Source: an uncultured Saprospiraceae bacterium
Lineage (GTDB): Bacteria; Bacteroidota; Bacteroidia; Chitinophagales; Saprospiraceae
Direction: 5' to 3'
DNA length: 64,000 bases
Assembly (NCBI GenBank): GCA_937959115.1
Contig: CALGAW010000025.1
Location: 62,001 to 126,000 of the forward strand
The translations under genes were made by a program, and so were the position numbers. This document shows, piece by piece, positions 27,914 through 36,019 of the stretch. Under the pieces are notes generated by a model that saw nothing but the letters and a program-made list of their open reading frames with translations, was not told where the DNA came from and ran no database searches. Within the stretch, counting starts at the first letter, position 1; each line of letters opens with the position of its first letter.

Positions 27914-28873
27914 TTAGGAAATACCTTTATTTTTTAATTGGATGATTTGAGCAGCAATGCTTACAGCAATTTCCATCGGTGTTTTACTAGCTATAGACAT
28001 TCCTATTGGCATATGAACGGATTCAAGAACTTGCTTTGATATTCCTTCCTCCAATAAACGCTCTTTAAGTTGTTCTATCTTGGCTTTACTGCCCATCATA
28101 CCCAGATATGCAAACTGCTTGTTTAACAGTTGTTTAATGATCACCTTGTCACTTCTGTAGCCAAAGCTCATAATCACCACATATTGATGTTTTCCTTCAG
28201 GGATCTGAGTGCCAATTGTCTCATAACCAAATATCTGTTTTTCATGGGCAAACGGATTATCAACCATGGTATTTAGCTGTTTTCGATCATCATAATTAAT
28301 GACGTAAAACGCTAGGCGGTTAAATAGTTCACAGCAAGCTCTACCAACGTGTCCGCCTCCTACGATGTGGACGGTTGGCTTAAAGCCAATTTGTTCCAAG
28401 TACTTCCAACGTTGGTCAGACTTGCTGATGTATTGGAATGGTGTTGTCTGTTCGCCAGATGCAATGAACTGTATCCCTGAAAAAGTGATTTCGAGTGTAC
28501 CGTTCATTTTTTGAAGAAGTGCCTTGATTATTTGATTAACGGTTGACAAATCTTCCTGTTTTAGGGGCATCAACACGACAATCTGTTCACCAGAGCAAAT
28601 CATACCTGACTGATTGGCAGTTGCAGATTTTCTGTGAAACTGAGGGATAAAGAAGGCGTTGGTTTCCCGTTTCTTTAACATGTCTTTCGCCTTTTCCACA
28701 AGCTTGAATTCCATGATGCCTCCTCCGATTGAACCTGACATACTTTCTGCTGTAACAGCCATTTTAAAGCCTTGTCTACCAGGACTACTGCCTTGACTAT
28801 CTAGCACATAAAGTAATATAGTTGGAAGGTTTGCCTTGAGGCTGTCTGCTATAAATTGCCAGGTATTATTCAA
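27914..28873 (-). CDS. XdhC/CoxI family protein (molybdenum-cofactor insertion chaperone)
   Basis: 319 residues. The N-terminal XdhC domain shows DSQGSSPGRQGFKMAVT, GSIGGGIMEFKLVEKA and SGMICSGEQIVVLMP; the C-terminal Rossmann domain (XdhC_C) has HIVGGGHVGRACCEL and YLGMMGSKAKIEQLKERLLEEGI, ending in the conserved PIGMSIASKTPMEIAVSIAAQII. Such proteins bind Mo-cofactor, help sulfurate it and insert it into xanthine dehydrogenase-type enzymes. No xanthine dehydrogenase subunit genes lie in the window. moaE and moaD occur 5-6 kb away but on other transcripts. Convergent with the propeller gene. Confidence 0.9.
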   Translation of the reverse strand: MNNTWQFIADSLKANLPTILLYVLDSQGSSPGRQGFKMAVTAESMSGSIGGGIMEFKLVEKAKDMLKKRETNAFFIPQFHRKSATANQSGMICSGEQIVVLMPLKQEDLSTVNQIIKALLQKMNGTLEITFSGIQFIASGEQTTPFQYISKSDQRWKYLEQIGFKPTVHIVGGGHVGRACCELFNRLAFYVINYDDRKQLNTMVDNPFAHEKQIFGYETIGTQIPEGKHQYVVIMSFGYRSDKVIIKQLLNKQFAYLGMMGSKAKIEQLKERLLEEGISKQVLESVHMPIGMSIASKTPMEIAVSIAAQIIQLKNKGIS

Positions 28874-28998
28874 AGAAAAAAGTTAAAACAGTTAAAAATG
28901 CCAATAAATTTAAAAAAATTAATCTGATCGACCGTTTACTAGGTATGATAATTGATATTTATTTGATACCGATTAAATAATTAAATAAACTATTTAAG

Positions 28999-29592
28999 AT
29001 GAATACTAGAATCCTTAGCTTTGGCACAATACAAGTTGCCTTATTGTTTCTTGTTGTTTTTATGGCCTCCTTTTCCTCATGTAAAAAAGACGATAAGAAG
29101 ACAATTATTCAATTAAATCATGACAGTGCAAATTTAGATGCTCCTAATTTTCCAGGAAATACTTATGCAGGAGCTGCAAGATTTCCTGCTTCGACTATTA
29201 CAGAATATAGTGGTGGTTCATTGATTGAGGTAGAATACTTTATCAAGGAAGTGCCTAATTCCACAAAACTAATTGTTTATAGTGGATCTACTTCAGGTGC
29301 ACCAGGCAGTATAGTCTATAGCTCCACCTTAACAGGATCTGTGCAAGCTGATAGTTGGAATACACATACCTTGACAGAACCATTATTACTAGATGGTTCA
29401 GACCTGTGGTTATCTATTGAATTCACACACTCCGATTCAAGACAAGTGCTAGGTTGTGACCAAGGGCCAGCGCTTAGTGACGGAGATCACTTTTTCGATT
29501 CAGCTACAGGCTTTTGGCAAAAGTTGAGTGTTTTCAACTCATCGATCAGTATTAATTGGAATATAAGAGGAAAAGTACAGATTGAAGAGTAA
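28999..29592 (+). CDS. Lipoprotein of unknown function
   Basis: 197 residues with a lipoprotein signal: hydrophobic segment VALLFLVVFMASF then lipobox SSC followed by KKDDKK, so the mature protein begins with a lipidated Cys near residue 28. The mature part is rich in beta-strand and Ser/Thr/Gly (VYSGSTSGAPGSIVYSS, GSDLWLSIEFTHSD), resembling a secreted beta-sandwich. This GSDLWLSIEF pattern is common in uncharacterised Bacteroidota surface proteins. No partner gene is adjacent; the next gene is 147 bases on. Confidence 0.7.
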   Translation: MNTRILSFGTIQVALLFLVVFMASFSSCKKDDKKTIIQLNHDSANLDAPNFPGNTYAGAARFPASTITEYSGGSLIEVEYFIKEVPNSTKLIVYSGSTSGAPGSIVYSSTLTGSVQADSWNTHTLTEPLLLDGSDLWLSIEFTHSDSRQVLGCDQGPALSDGDHFFDSATGFWQKLSVFNSSISINWNIRGKVQIEE

Positions 29593-29622
29593 TCTTTCAC
29601 CATCGATTTCTTGTGGCTTATC

Positions 29623-29696
29623 TTGAGTCAATACATTGCTTTGAATCAGTACGATCCATGCTTTTTAGCACATAATGAGTAATCGTATTGGCTCAA
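29623..29696. other. Long inverted repeat, possible structured RNA or terminator
   Basis: TTGAGTCAATAC (29623-29634) pairs with GTATTGGCTCAA (29685-29696), 12 bp with one G-U pair. Inside the 50-base loop are two smaller inverted repeats, TACGAT/ATCGTA and TGCTTTTTAGCA. It lies between the lipoprotein and the csaA pair and is followed by a T run about 25 bases later. Confidence 0.4.
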
Positions 29697-29739
29697 AGGC
29701 TCGTGCTGACTTTGACTTGATTTTTTTTTAAAATACATT

Positions 29740-29943
29740 ATGTTTTTAATCTTCAATTTATTTATTCTTGTTTTGGGTCTCCTTCTCTATTTGTTTGTGA
29801 CGCGAATTTGGCAAATGACAAGTGAAGAAGGCTTGAAGAAACAGGAGTTGATTATCTCGAAATCTGGAAGCATGTTAAAAATTGTAGCCTTGGCATCTAT
29901 GGCACTGTCCACAATTAATGTTGTCTATCAATTAATCAATTAA
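29740..29943 (+). CDS. Small two-helix membrane protein
   Basis: 67 residues with an N-terminal transmembrane helix (FLIFNLFILVLGLLLYLFV), a short charged loop (TSEEGLKKQELI) and a second helix (LKIVALASMALSTINVVYQL). No family recognised. It ends two bases before the csaA start, so the two are almost certainly co-translated; real-gene status rests mainly on this spacing and on the clean two-helix composition. Confidence 0.65.
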   Translation: MFLIFNLFILVLGLLLYLFVTRIWQMTSEEGLKKQELIISKSGSMLKIVALASMALSTINVVYQLIN

Positions 29944-29945
29944 GC

Positions 29946-30278
29946 ATGATCGAGTATTCTGATTTTGCAAAAGTGGATATACGAGTAGGTACTATTGTAG
30001 AAGCAAAGTCTTTTCCAGAAGCAAGAAAACCTGCTTATCAAATATGGATAGATTTCGGAGGTTCTCTTGGTGTTCGAAAAACTAGCGCACAGATTACCGA
30101 TCATTATGATTTGGACCAACTATTGGGAAAACAGGTGGTTGCCGTAGTCAATTTCCCTCCTAAGCAGATTGGAAATTTCATGAGTGAGGTCTTAATACTA
30201 GGAGCCGTAAAGGCGGATAACTCTGTGGTTCTACTTCAACCGATGACTGTAGTAGCGGATGGACTAAAGGTTAGTTGA
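29946..30278 (+). CDS. csaA: tRNA-binding domain chaperone CsaA
   Basis: 110 residues making one OB-fold tRNA-binding domain: FAKVDIRVGTIVEAKSFPEA, YQIWIDFG, KTSAQIT, GKQVVAVVNFPPKQIGNFMS and EVLILGA. These are the CsaA blocks, related to the C-terminal domain of MetG and Arc1p. Bacillus CsaA has chaperone and export-related activity and dimerises. Length is the family's usual 110 residues. Confidence 0.93.
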   Translation: MIEYSDFAKVDIRVGTIVEAKSFPEARKPAYQIWIDFGGSLGVRKTSAQITDHYDLDQLLGKQVVAVVNFPPKQIGNFMSEVLILGAVKADNSVVLLQPMTVVADGLKVS

Positions 30279-30535
30279 TTTGTTTTTTTTGGAAATATGC
30301 ATTAATTCATTCCCCTAGTTAAGTCTTGGATTTCAATTACATACCGTTCTTTCTACAACAAGTTCCCCACTTACGTTTGAATACCAGCGCGAAGCGGCTC
30401 ATATACGAAAATAGAGTGCCTTATTAACTTTATTGATGCCATCACAAATATCCTTCTAGTAAGCAGCAACTTGCCCCTTATTCAAATAAATAATTAGGAT
30501 ACTCGATTTAAGCGAATTGTTCATATATTAGCGAA

Positions 30536-32257
30536 ATGGAATTAAAAGGTGCACAACTCGTATTTAATGACAAGTCAATCAATATGGTTCCAGGCAAAAG
30601 CGCCTTCGCTGATGAGTTATTTGTCGAATTCAAAACCGAAGAATTGTCTCCAGGTACTAGAATTCAGATCACCATCCATCCAAAACAAAAAATCACCCTT
30701 AAATCGCTGACAGTAAAACTACAACACAGCTTCTCCCCTTCTGACAAAATATTCTGCAATGGGTTTCAGTCCTGGACAGAATCAAGAGAATTCACGCCAT
30801 CGGAAACTGTTTTCCCGATTAAAAAGATAGCTACCAAATACCTTCAATATTGGGGAGACTACTCCTTTGTTGACTACCCTGAACAGCCAGGCAACTTTCA
30901 TTCATGGACTTACTCTTATGTGCGTTCAGGACGTGAGCTCGCCTTCATCGGTTCTCTCAACGAGTTTACTGGCTTTACGCTGATCAAACACAACAGCAGC
31001 ACCAATGAAATCCTAATAGAAAAAGATTGTAGTAACCTAGCATTAGATCACAGTTATCCAGCATTTGACCTCTTGATTACAAGAGGATCAGAACAGCCTG
31101 TATTCGACCAGTATACAAAGCTTATGGATATCAAACCACCAACAGCCAAACCCGCCATTGGCTGGACAAGCTGGTACAATTACTACAACAAAGTTACAGA
31201 AGAGGATATTATATCAAACCTAGAAGCTTGGAAGCAATCGAACCAACAGTTAGAGGTGTTTCAGATTGATGATGGCTACCAAAAACAGGTAGGAGACTGG
31301 TTAGATATCAAGGCGTCTTTTCCAAGTGGAATGAAAGGCGTTTCTAGTAAAATAAAGGCAGCAGGGTTCAAATCAGGGATTTGGATGGCTCCTTTTGTTT
31401 GTGATTCAAAATCAAAGATATTTCAAACTCAAAAAGATTGGCTGATAAAAGATGCTGCTGGCAATCCCTTGAAAATTGGTTATGTTCCAATGTGGGGTGG
31501 ATGGTTTTATGGATTAAACTTTTACAATAAAAAGGTTCAAGAATACCTCTCTGGTGTCATCTTCACTATGACAAATAAATGGGGTTATGACTTGCTTAAG
31601 CTTGACTTCCTATATGCCGCAACAATCAATCCTCCTTCTAATAAAACTAGAGGTCAAGTCATGAGAGAGGCCATGGAATTTCTCAGGAAACAGATGGGTG
31701 ACAAACAGATGCTTGCCTGCGGGGTGCCACTTGGAAGCGCTTTTGGCATTGCAGACTATTGTAGAATTGGGCCGGATATTCATTTGAAATGGGAACATAA
31801 ACTTTTAAAATTCTTACGACTTAGAGAACGCTTGTCTACTGTTCAAGCCCTTAAGAATACAATTGGACGAAGACAACTTTCAGGTAGAGTCTTTATGAAT
31901 GATCCTGATGTTTTCATCCTAAGAAAGGAAAACAACAAACTGACAGCTACGCAGCAATACACTGTCCTATTAATCAATGCTTTGTTTGGTGATTTCTGTT
32001 GCACCTCTGACTTACTTAATAGCTATGAAGAAGAACAGTTTACGGAGTTGGCAGAAATGTACAAATGGAGAAACAGTACGGTCCAATCAGTAGAAGATGA
32101 TGGGAATCTATACAAGATCCAATTTACCAATGACAACCTTCTTTATACTGCTTGTTGTAATCTCTCTAGCCAAAAACAAGCGCTTAGACTTAAAGAAAAC
32201 AGTATGGAGTTGGCTCCATTTGAATCAATTGTCCTTTCAAAACAAAACTTCGCTTAA
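30536..32257 (+). CDS. Alpha-galactosidase-like glycoside hydrolase (GH36 type)
   Basis: 573 residues without a signal peptide, so probably cytoplasmic. An N-terminal beta-sandwich (about 1-200, with NGFQSWTESREF) precedes a TIM barrel with GWTSWYNYYNKVTEEDI, FQIDDGYQKQVGDWL, SGIWMAPFVCD and LLKLDFLYAA, the last containing the GH36 catalytic nucleophile Asp. The proposed acid/base Asp lies in DYCRIGPDIHLKWE. A short C-terminal beta domain follows. Substrate is probably an alpha-galactoside, though GH36 also contains N-acetylgalactosaminidases. The GH3 hexosaminidase gene starts 12 bases downstream, which fits breakdown of a mixed amino-sugar/galactose polymer or oligosaccharide. Confidence 0.85.
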   Translation: MELKGAQLVFNDKSINMVPGKSAFADELFVEFKTEELSPGTRIQITIHPKQKITLKSLTVKLQHSFSPSDKIFCNGFQSWTESREFTPSETVFPIKKIATKYLQYWGDYSFVDYPEQPGNFHSWTYSYVRSGRELAFIGSLNEFTGFTLIKHNSSTNEILIEKDCSNLALDHSYPAFDLLITRGSEQPVFDQYTKLMDIKPPTAKPAIGWTSWYNYYNKVTEEDIISNLEAWKQSNQQLEVFQIDDGYQKQVGDWLDIKASFPSGMKGVSSKIKAAGFKSGIWMAPFVCDSKSKIFQTQKDWLIKDAAGNPLKIGYVPMWGGWFYGLNFYNKKVQEYLSGVIFTMTNKWGYDLLKLDFLYAATINPPSNKTRGQVMREAMEFLRKQMGDKQMLACGVPLGSAFGIADYCRIGPDIHLKWEHKLLKFLRLRERLSTVQALKNTIGRRQLSGRVFMNDPDVFILRKENNKLTATQQYTVLLINALFGDFCCTSDLLNSYEEEQFTELAEMYKWRNSTVQSVEDDGNLYKIQFTNDNLLYTACCNLSSQKQALRLKENSMELAPFESIVLSKQNFA

Positions 32258-32269
32258 GCTACTAATTCT

Positions 32270-33385
32270 ATGAGAATACTGATTTATTTCCTTTTTATTA
32301 CTATTGGCTTATCCAGCTGTACTTCCAACAATGCTGATCCGAATGCTAAACCAGTCTCAATAGACGAACAAATTGGTCAAATGCTATTGCTTGGATTTCG
32401 AGGATTGGCGATTGATTCTTCTGAACATATTCGTCGAGATATTGAACAACATAAAATTGGGGGTATTATCCTTTATGAATACGATGTTCCTTCAAAAAAA
32501 CGTCCTCGAAATATACAGTCAAGCAGTCAAGTAAAGCAACTGGTCACCGATCTGCAGAAAATGAGTGGGAATAAGCTTTTTGTTGCGATAGATGAGGAGG
32601 GAGGCAGAATCTCAAGATTCAAAACAGACTATGGATTTCCAGCTACCCGTTCAGCTCAATATCTAGGAACATTGAACCAAGAAGACAGCACACGGCACTG
32701 GGCAAGCGTAATCGCTAAACAATTAAAAGCGCATGGCGTAAATCTGAATTTTGCTCCTGTTGTGGATTTAAACACCAATCCTGCCTCTCCAGCCATCGGC
32801 AAACTCGAACGCAGTTATTCAAAAGACCCCAAAACAGTTACCAGACACGCCCGCTACGTGATTGAAGAGCATCGGAAACAGAACGTACTGACTTGTGTCA
32901 AGCATTTTCCAGGCCACGGAAGTGCTTTAGCTGATTCACACAAGGGATTCACGGATGTAACAACCACTTGGATTGAAGAAGAACTGAAGCCTTATGAACT
33001 CCTAGTAAAATCAGGCGGATGCGACATGGTGATGACCGCTCATGTCTACAATAAAAAACTAGATGACTTACCAGCAACGCTTAGCAGCAAAGTGATGGAC
33101 GATATTTTAAGAAAGCAGTTTGGGTGGAAAGGAGTTATCATTTCAGATGATATGCAAATGGGCGCAATCGCTCAACACTATGGTTTAGAAACGGCGCTTG
33201 AAAAGTCCATAAATGCCGGGGTGGACGTTTTGATATTCTCAAATAACATCCCTGGTGCGTACGATCCAGAAATTGTGCCTAAAGCCATCAAAACGATTAA
33301 GGAATTAGTTTATTCAGGTAAAATAAAGGATGATCGTATTCGCGAAGCATATGATCGGATCATGGCGTTAAAACAAGGATTGTAA
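32270..33385 (+). CDS. GH3 beta-N-acetylhexosaminidase lipoprotein, NagZ-like
   Basis: 371 residues. Lipoprotein signal with lipobox GLSSC at about residues 14-18. The GH3 N-acetylhexosaminidase motifs are present: DEEGGRISRF, NLNFAPVVDLNTNP, CVKHFPGHGSALADSHKG with the family's histidine general acid/base loop, and GVIISDDMQMGAI with the nucleophile Asp. Likely cleaves beta-linked GlcNAc, either from muropeptides or other glycans; unlike E. coli NagZ it is predicted to be membrane-tethered outside the cytoplasm. The stop overlaps the moaE start (TAATG), so the two are translationally coupled although their functions differ. Confidence 0.9.
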   Translation: MRILIYFLFITIGLSSCTSNNADPNAKPVSIDEQIGQMLLLGFRGLAIDSSEHIRRDIEQHKIGGIILYEYDVPSKKRPRNIQSSSQVKQLVTDLQKMSGNKLFVAIDEEGGRISRFKTDYGFPATRSAQYLGTLNQEDSTRHWASVIAKQLKAHGVNLNFAPVVDLNTNPASPAIGKLERSYSKDPKTVTRHARYVIEEHRKQNVLTCVKHFPGHGSALADSHKGFTDVTTTWIEEELKPYELLVKSGGCDMVMTAHVYNKKLDDLPATLSSKVMDDILRKQFGWKGVIISDDMQMGAIAQHYGLETALEKSINAGVDVLIFSNNIPGAYDPEIVPKAIKTIKELVYSGKIKDDRIREAYDRIMALKQGL

Positions 33386-33801
33386 TGATTGATATCATAC
33401 TAACAGATCAACCACTTTCCGTTGAAGCTTGTAGAGAAAAAGTGACAACTCCAGGGTCAGGAGGCATCTCCCTGTTTGTAGGTACGGTGCGCAATCAGAC
33501 GAACGAAAAATCAGTCCTTCGATTAGAGTTTGAAGCTTACGCTCCGATGGCGATAAAAGAAATGCGTAAGATCGCAGAATCAGTAAAAGAAAAATGGGAT
33601 GCCCACCATGTTTCTATTCATCACAGAATCGGTGTGTTAGGTATTGGCGAAATCGCGGTAGTCATTGCTGTTTCCTGCGCCCATCGGAAGGCTGCATTTG
33701 CTGGATGCCAATATGCTATTGATACAATTAAAAAGACTGTTCCAATTTGGAAGAAGGAAATCTTTGAAGATGGTGAAGTCTGGGTGGCTGCACATCCGTA
33801 G
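33385..33801 (+). CDS. moaE: Molybdopterin synthase catalytic subunit MoaE
   Basis: 138 residues. Motifs: GGISLFVGTVRNQTNEK near the start, LEFEAYAPMAIKEM, HHRIGVLGIGEIAVVIAVS, and C-terminal AFAGCQYAIDTIKKTVPIWK with the lysines of the active site. Converts cyclic pyranopterin monophosphate to molybdopterin with thiocarboxylated MoaD. It starts within the stop codon of the hexosaminidase gene. moaD is encoded just downstream on the opposite strand. Confidence 0.95.
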   Translation: MIDIILTDQPLSVEACREKVTTPGSGGISLFVGTVRNQTNEKSVLRLEFEAYAPMAIKEMRKIAESVKEKWDAHHVSIHHRIGVLGIGEIAVVIAVSCAHRKAAFAGCQYAIDTIKKTVPIWKKEIFEDGEVWVAAHP

Positions 33802-33862
33802 GTGCTTAGAGGTTCGTGCCTAAAAAGGATTCTATTGCTGTTATTGAAGGAATAGTAAGCAC
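33802..33862. terminator. Inverted repeat between convergent moaE and moaD
   Basis: GTGCTTA (33802-33808) and TAAGCAC (33856-33862) are perfect complements separated by 47 bases. This could let the two converging transcripts end, but the loop is long and there is no T run. Confidence 0.3.
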
Positions 33863-33879
33863 TACAAACTAAGTCCCTC

Positions 33880-34122
33880 CTAACCTCCGCTCACGGGAGG
33901 TATAATCACAACTTCCTGATTTTCAGATAAGACATAAGAATCTAACTGATAATCCTGGTCTACAGCGAAAGATATTTTCTGTAACTTTTTAAATTCTGGA
34001 TAGTTAAGGAACAAATACTCTCTAAACTGTGTTAATTTATATGGAGGGTCAATTTCAACAACGGTTTTATTCGACCCAATTATGTCTTTAGCAATTCCAA
34101 AAGCGATCAGTCTAACGTTCAT
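33880..34122 (-). CDS. moaD: Molybdopterin synthase sulfur-carrier subunit MoaD
   Basis: 80 residues with the ubiquitin-like beta-grasp composition and the C-terminal Gly-Gly in VVIIPPVSGG, which is adenylated and thiocarboxylated before sulfur transfer to MoaE. FAVDQDYQLDSYVL precedes the terminal strand. Convergent with moaE rather than in an operon with it. Confidence 0.9.
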   Translation of the reverse strand: MNVRLIAFGIAKDIIGSNKTVVEIDPPYKLTQFREYLFLNYPEFKKLQKISFAVDQDYQLDSYVLSENQEVVIIPPVSGG

Positions 34123-34346
34123 TTCGAAGTTGTTTGAAGCATATATTTATTAATTTTCTAAAGGGATTGAAACATAGAAAACAGGAAAGTTAACATATAA
34201 ATAAAAAAGTACAATTGCTAAACTTTTCTTATAAAGTTTCGTTCTAATATCTATATAATGTGTTAAAAATTTAAATTCCTGCCCATATTTCAGTAACTTT
34301 ACAGGCTAAAAGGAGCCAGAGATCAATCACGAACAAATAAATTGTA

Positions 34347-34718
34347 ATGAAAGTAACAGAAAAAACTGAAGAATTATTAAATCATGTTATTAAAAACTTT
34401 GTAGAAAAGAAGGGCTACAAGGACATTAAATCACGGTTAGGAGATGACTATCCTGATACTGCGAAAATTATGCGTCCAAATTCTGAGGATTTTCTAGAGC
34501 CTGATATCACTGCTACAAAAAATGATTTTAAAAATTACTTCGAGGTAGCAATCAAAACTGGCGAAACTGACAGACTAGTGAGCAAGTGGATGATATTAAG
34601 CCAGCTAGCTTCCAGAAAAGGTGGTTACCTGCATGTAATTGCTCCTAAAGGTCATTACAGATTTAGCGAAGACCTTATTACAAAAGGTAATATCAATGTA
34701 AAGTTGATTAAATTATAA
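34347..34718 (+). CDS. Orphan small protein, possibly a PD-(D/E)xK nuclease-like fold
   Basis: 123 residues, not recognised. An N-terminal helix (TEKTEELLNHVIKNFVEK) precedes LEPDITATKNDFKNYFEVAIKT and GGYLHVIAPKGHYRFSEDLI. The order PD, then a strand with an acidic residue and Lys (FEVAIK), then a helix and a strand (LHVIAP) resembles the PD-(D/E)xK nuclease core, although the E-to-K spacing is not canonical (ExxxK). No methyltransferase or other defence gene is adjacent. A second orphan gene follows after 86 bases. Function is unknown. Confidence 0.6.
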   Translation: MKVTEKTEELLNHVIKNFVEKKGYKDIKSRLGDDYPDTAKIMRPNSEDFLEPDITATKNDFKNYFEVAIKTGETDRLVSKWMILSQLASRKGGYLHVIAPKGHYRFSEDLITKGNINVKLIKL

Positions 34719-34804
34719 TAACCTAAAACCGTTCCCAAGACAGTTTTTCACTCAAGTTCACTTTTTCTGAATTATGAGTAATTCTTAACCAAATTTAAAA
34801 ATTT

Positions 34805-34993
34805 ATGGCAATCAAAAGAGGTTTCAAATACAAAGTAGATGCATTTTACATAAGCATTAAAACAGGAGGATCAAGCATAGTATTCTCAAGAGAATCAGAA
34901 GAAGAAGCGAGATATGTATTCGAAAATTATAAACAAGTAGGGAAAGATTGTAGTTGGTTGGGTCGCTGGGACGGCAAGAAGTTTTTAGAATAA
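34805..34993 (+). CDS. Orphan small protein (62 residues)
   Basis: MAIKRGFKYKVDAFYISIKT, then a Ser/Glu-rich helix ESEEEARYVFENYKQVGK and C-terminal WLGRWDGKKFLE. It has the look of a small alpha/beta protein with conserved-looking aromatic residues, not a shadow frame. No family recognised. It is followed by a strong terminator, which supports it being the last gene of a short plus-strand unit. Confidence 0.6.
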   Translation: MAIKRGFKYKVDAFYISIKTGGSSIVFSRESEEEARYVFENYKQVGKDCSWLGRWDGKKFLE

Positions 34994-35015
34994 CATCCAG
35001 ATTTAAAAAAATATA

Positions 35016-35049
35016 AGGTGAATCAATTTAGTTTGGTTCACTTTTTTTT
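35016..35049. terminator. Bidirectional terminator between the orphan gene and ridA
   Basis: AGGTGAATC and GGTTCACTT form a 9-bp stem with two G-U pairs and a 10-base loop, followed by eight T residues on the plus strand. On the minus strand it starts just after the ridA stop and is followed by TTATATTTTTTT. Confidence 0.8.
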
Positions 35050-35431
35050 ATGGATTCTTGAATGCAGTCACTTCTATTTCGATCTTCATCCTAGGGTCAT
35101 ACAACCCAGCAGAAATCATCGTTGCGGCAGGACGAACTTCACCAAAGTATTCCTTCAGTATTGACCAGCATAACTTAAACTCTGATGTATTTGGAAGAAT
35201 ATACATGACCTTCACAATGTCCATTCTGTTAAACCCAGCCTCTAATAGCGTTTTGTCTATGTTTATCAGCGTTTGTTTAGTTTGCTCTTCAACGCTATCC
35301 AATATGGTCATTTTCTCGTAATCAAACCCAGTTGTGCCTGCCATAAACAACCAATCACCTTGAACAACTGCTCTAGAGTAACCAACCTCTTCTTCAAAAA
35401 TAGAACCCGAACTAATTGATCGTCTTTTCAT
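35048..35431 (-). CDS. RidA/YjgF family protein
   Basis: 127 residues of the RidA (reactive intermediate deaminase) family, which hydrolyses reactive enamine/imine intermediates. Family blocks: YSRAVVQGDWLFMAGTTG, EQTKQTLINIDKTL, and FGEVRPAATMISAGLY then KIEIEVTAF. The Arg that binds substrate carboxylate in active RidA proteins is expected in the VRPA turn and is present. Specific substrate within the family cannot be told. Its stop codon lies within the shared terminator. Confidence 0.88.
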   Translation of the reverse strand: MKRRSISSGSIFEEEVGYSRAVVQGDWLFMAGTTGFDYEKMTILDSVEEQTKQTLINIDKTLLEAGFNRMDIVKVMYILPNTSEFKLCWSILKEYFGEVRPAATMISAGLYDPRMKIEIEVTAFKNP

Positions 35432-35457
35432 ATTTCATTGATATTAACCTATTAAAA

Positions 35458-35488
35458 AAGGGTAGCATAGTTAGACTACGTTACCCTT
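35458..35488. terminator. Strong terminator downstream of mscL
   Basis: AAGGGTAGCATAGT and ACTACGTTACCCTT form a 14-bp stem with two G-U/A-C type wobbles and a 3-base loop. On the minus strand it begins 20 bases past the mscL stop and ends in a T run; on the plus strand a T run follows after CCTG. Confidence 0.85.
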
Positions 35489-35508
35489 CCTGTTTTTTTT
35501 GTAGTTGA

Positions 35509-35931
35509 TTACTTTTTCAAAGCATCTCTGATTTCTCCAAGTAATACTTCTGAAGCAGTAGGAACTGCTGGAGCTTCTTCTTCAGCTTTCTTAACTTTAT
35601 TAACTCCTTTAACAACAAAGAATAAAGCAAGAGCAACCAATAAGAAAGAAATAAATGCGTTAACAAAATTTCCAAATCCAAGACCTACACCTTCTGCATC
35701 TTTAAATGCGTTGAAACTCTGATCAGCAGGTGCTTTAGCAGCTGGTGTCAGCTCCACAAACATGTTAGAAAAATCTGGCAAGTTTGCTGCCCAAGACACT
35801 AGTGGAGTCAATATATCACCTACTAAAGAAGTCATAATTGTTCCAAACGCTGCACCAAGAACGATACCTACCGCCATATCGATCATGTTACCCTTAACAG
35901 CGAATTCTTTAAATTCTGAAATCATACCCAT
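35509..35931 (-). CDS. mscL: Large-conductance mechanosensitive channel MscL
   Basis: 140 residues. N-terminal amphipathic helix FKEFAVKGNMIDMAVG, first helix signature VGIVLGAAFGTIMTSLVGDI, a periplasmic loop rich in Pro/Ala, second helix FVNAFISFLLVALALFFVV, and a Lys/Glu-rich cytoplasmic bundle. Acts as an osmotic emergency valve in the cytoplasmic membrane. Single-gene transcript with its own terminator. Confidence 0.97.
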   Translation of the reverse strand: MGMISEFKEFAVKGNMIDMAVGIVLGAAFGTIMTSLVGDILTPLVSWAANLPDFSNMFVELTPAAKAPADQSFNAFKDAEGVGLGFGNFVNAFISFLLVALALFFVVKGVNKVKKAEEEAPAVPTASEVLLGEIRDALKK

Positions 35932-36019
35932 AATTCGTAATATTTATATTAGTTTAAAAATAAAGCCTAAAATAGTAATTTCTAAGTAAAAAGTTGCGTT
36001 CATCCCTTACAATTACTGC

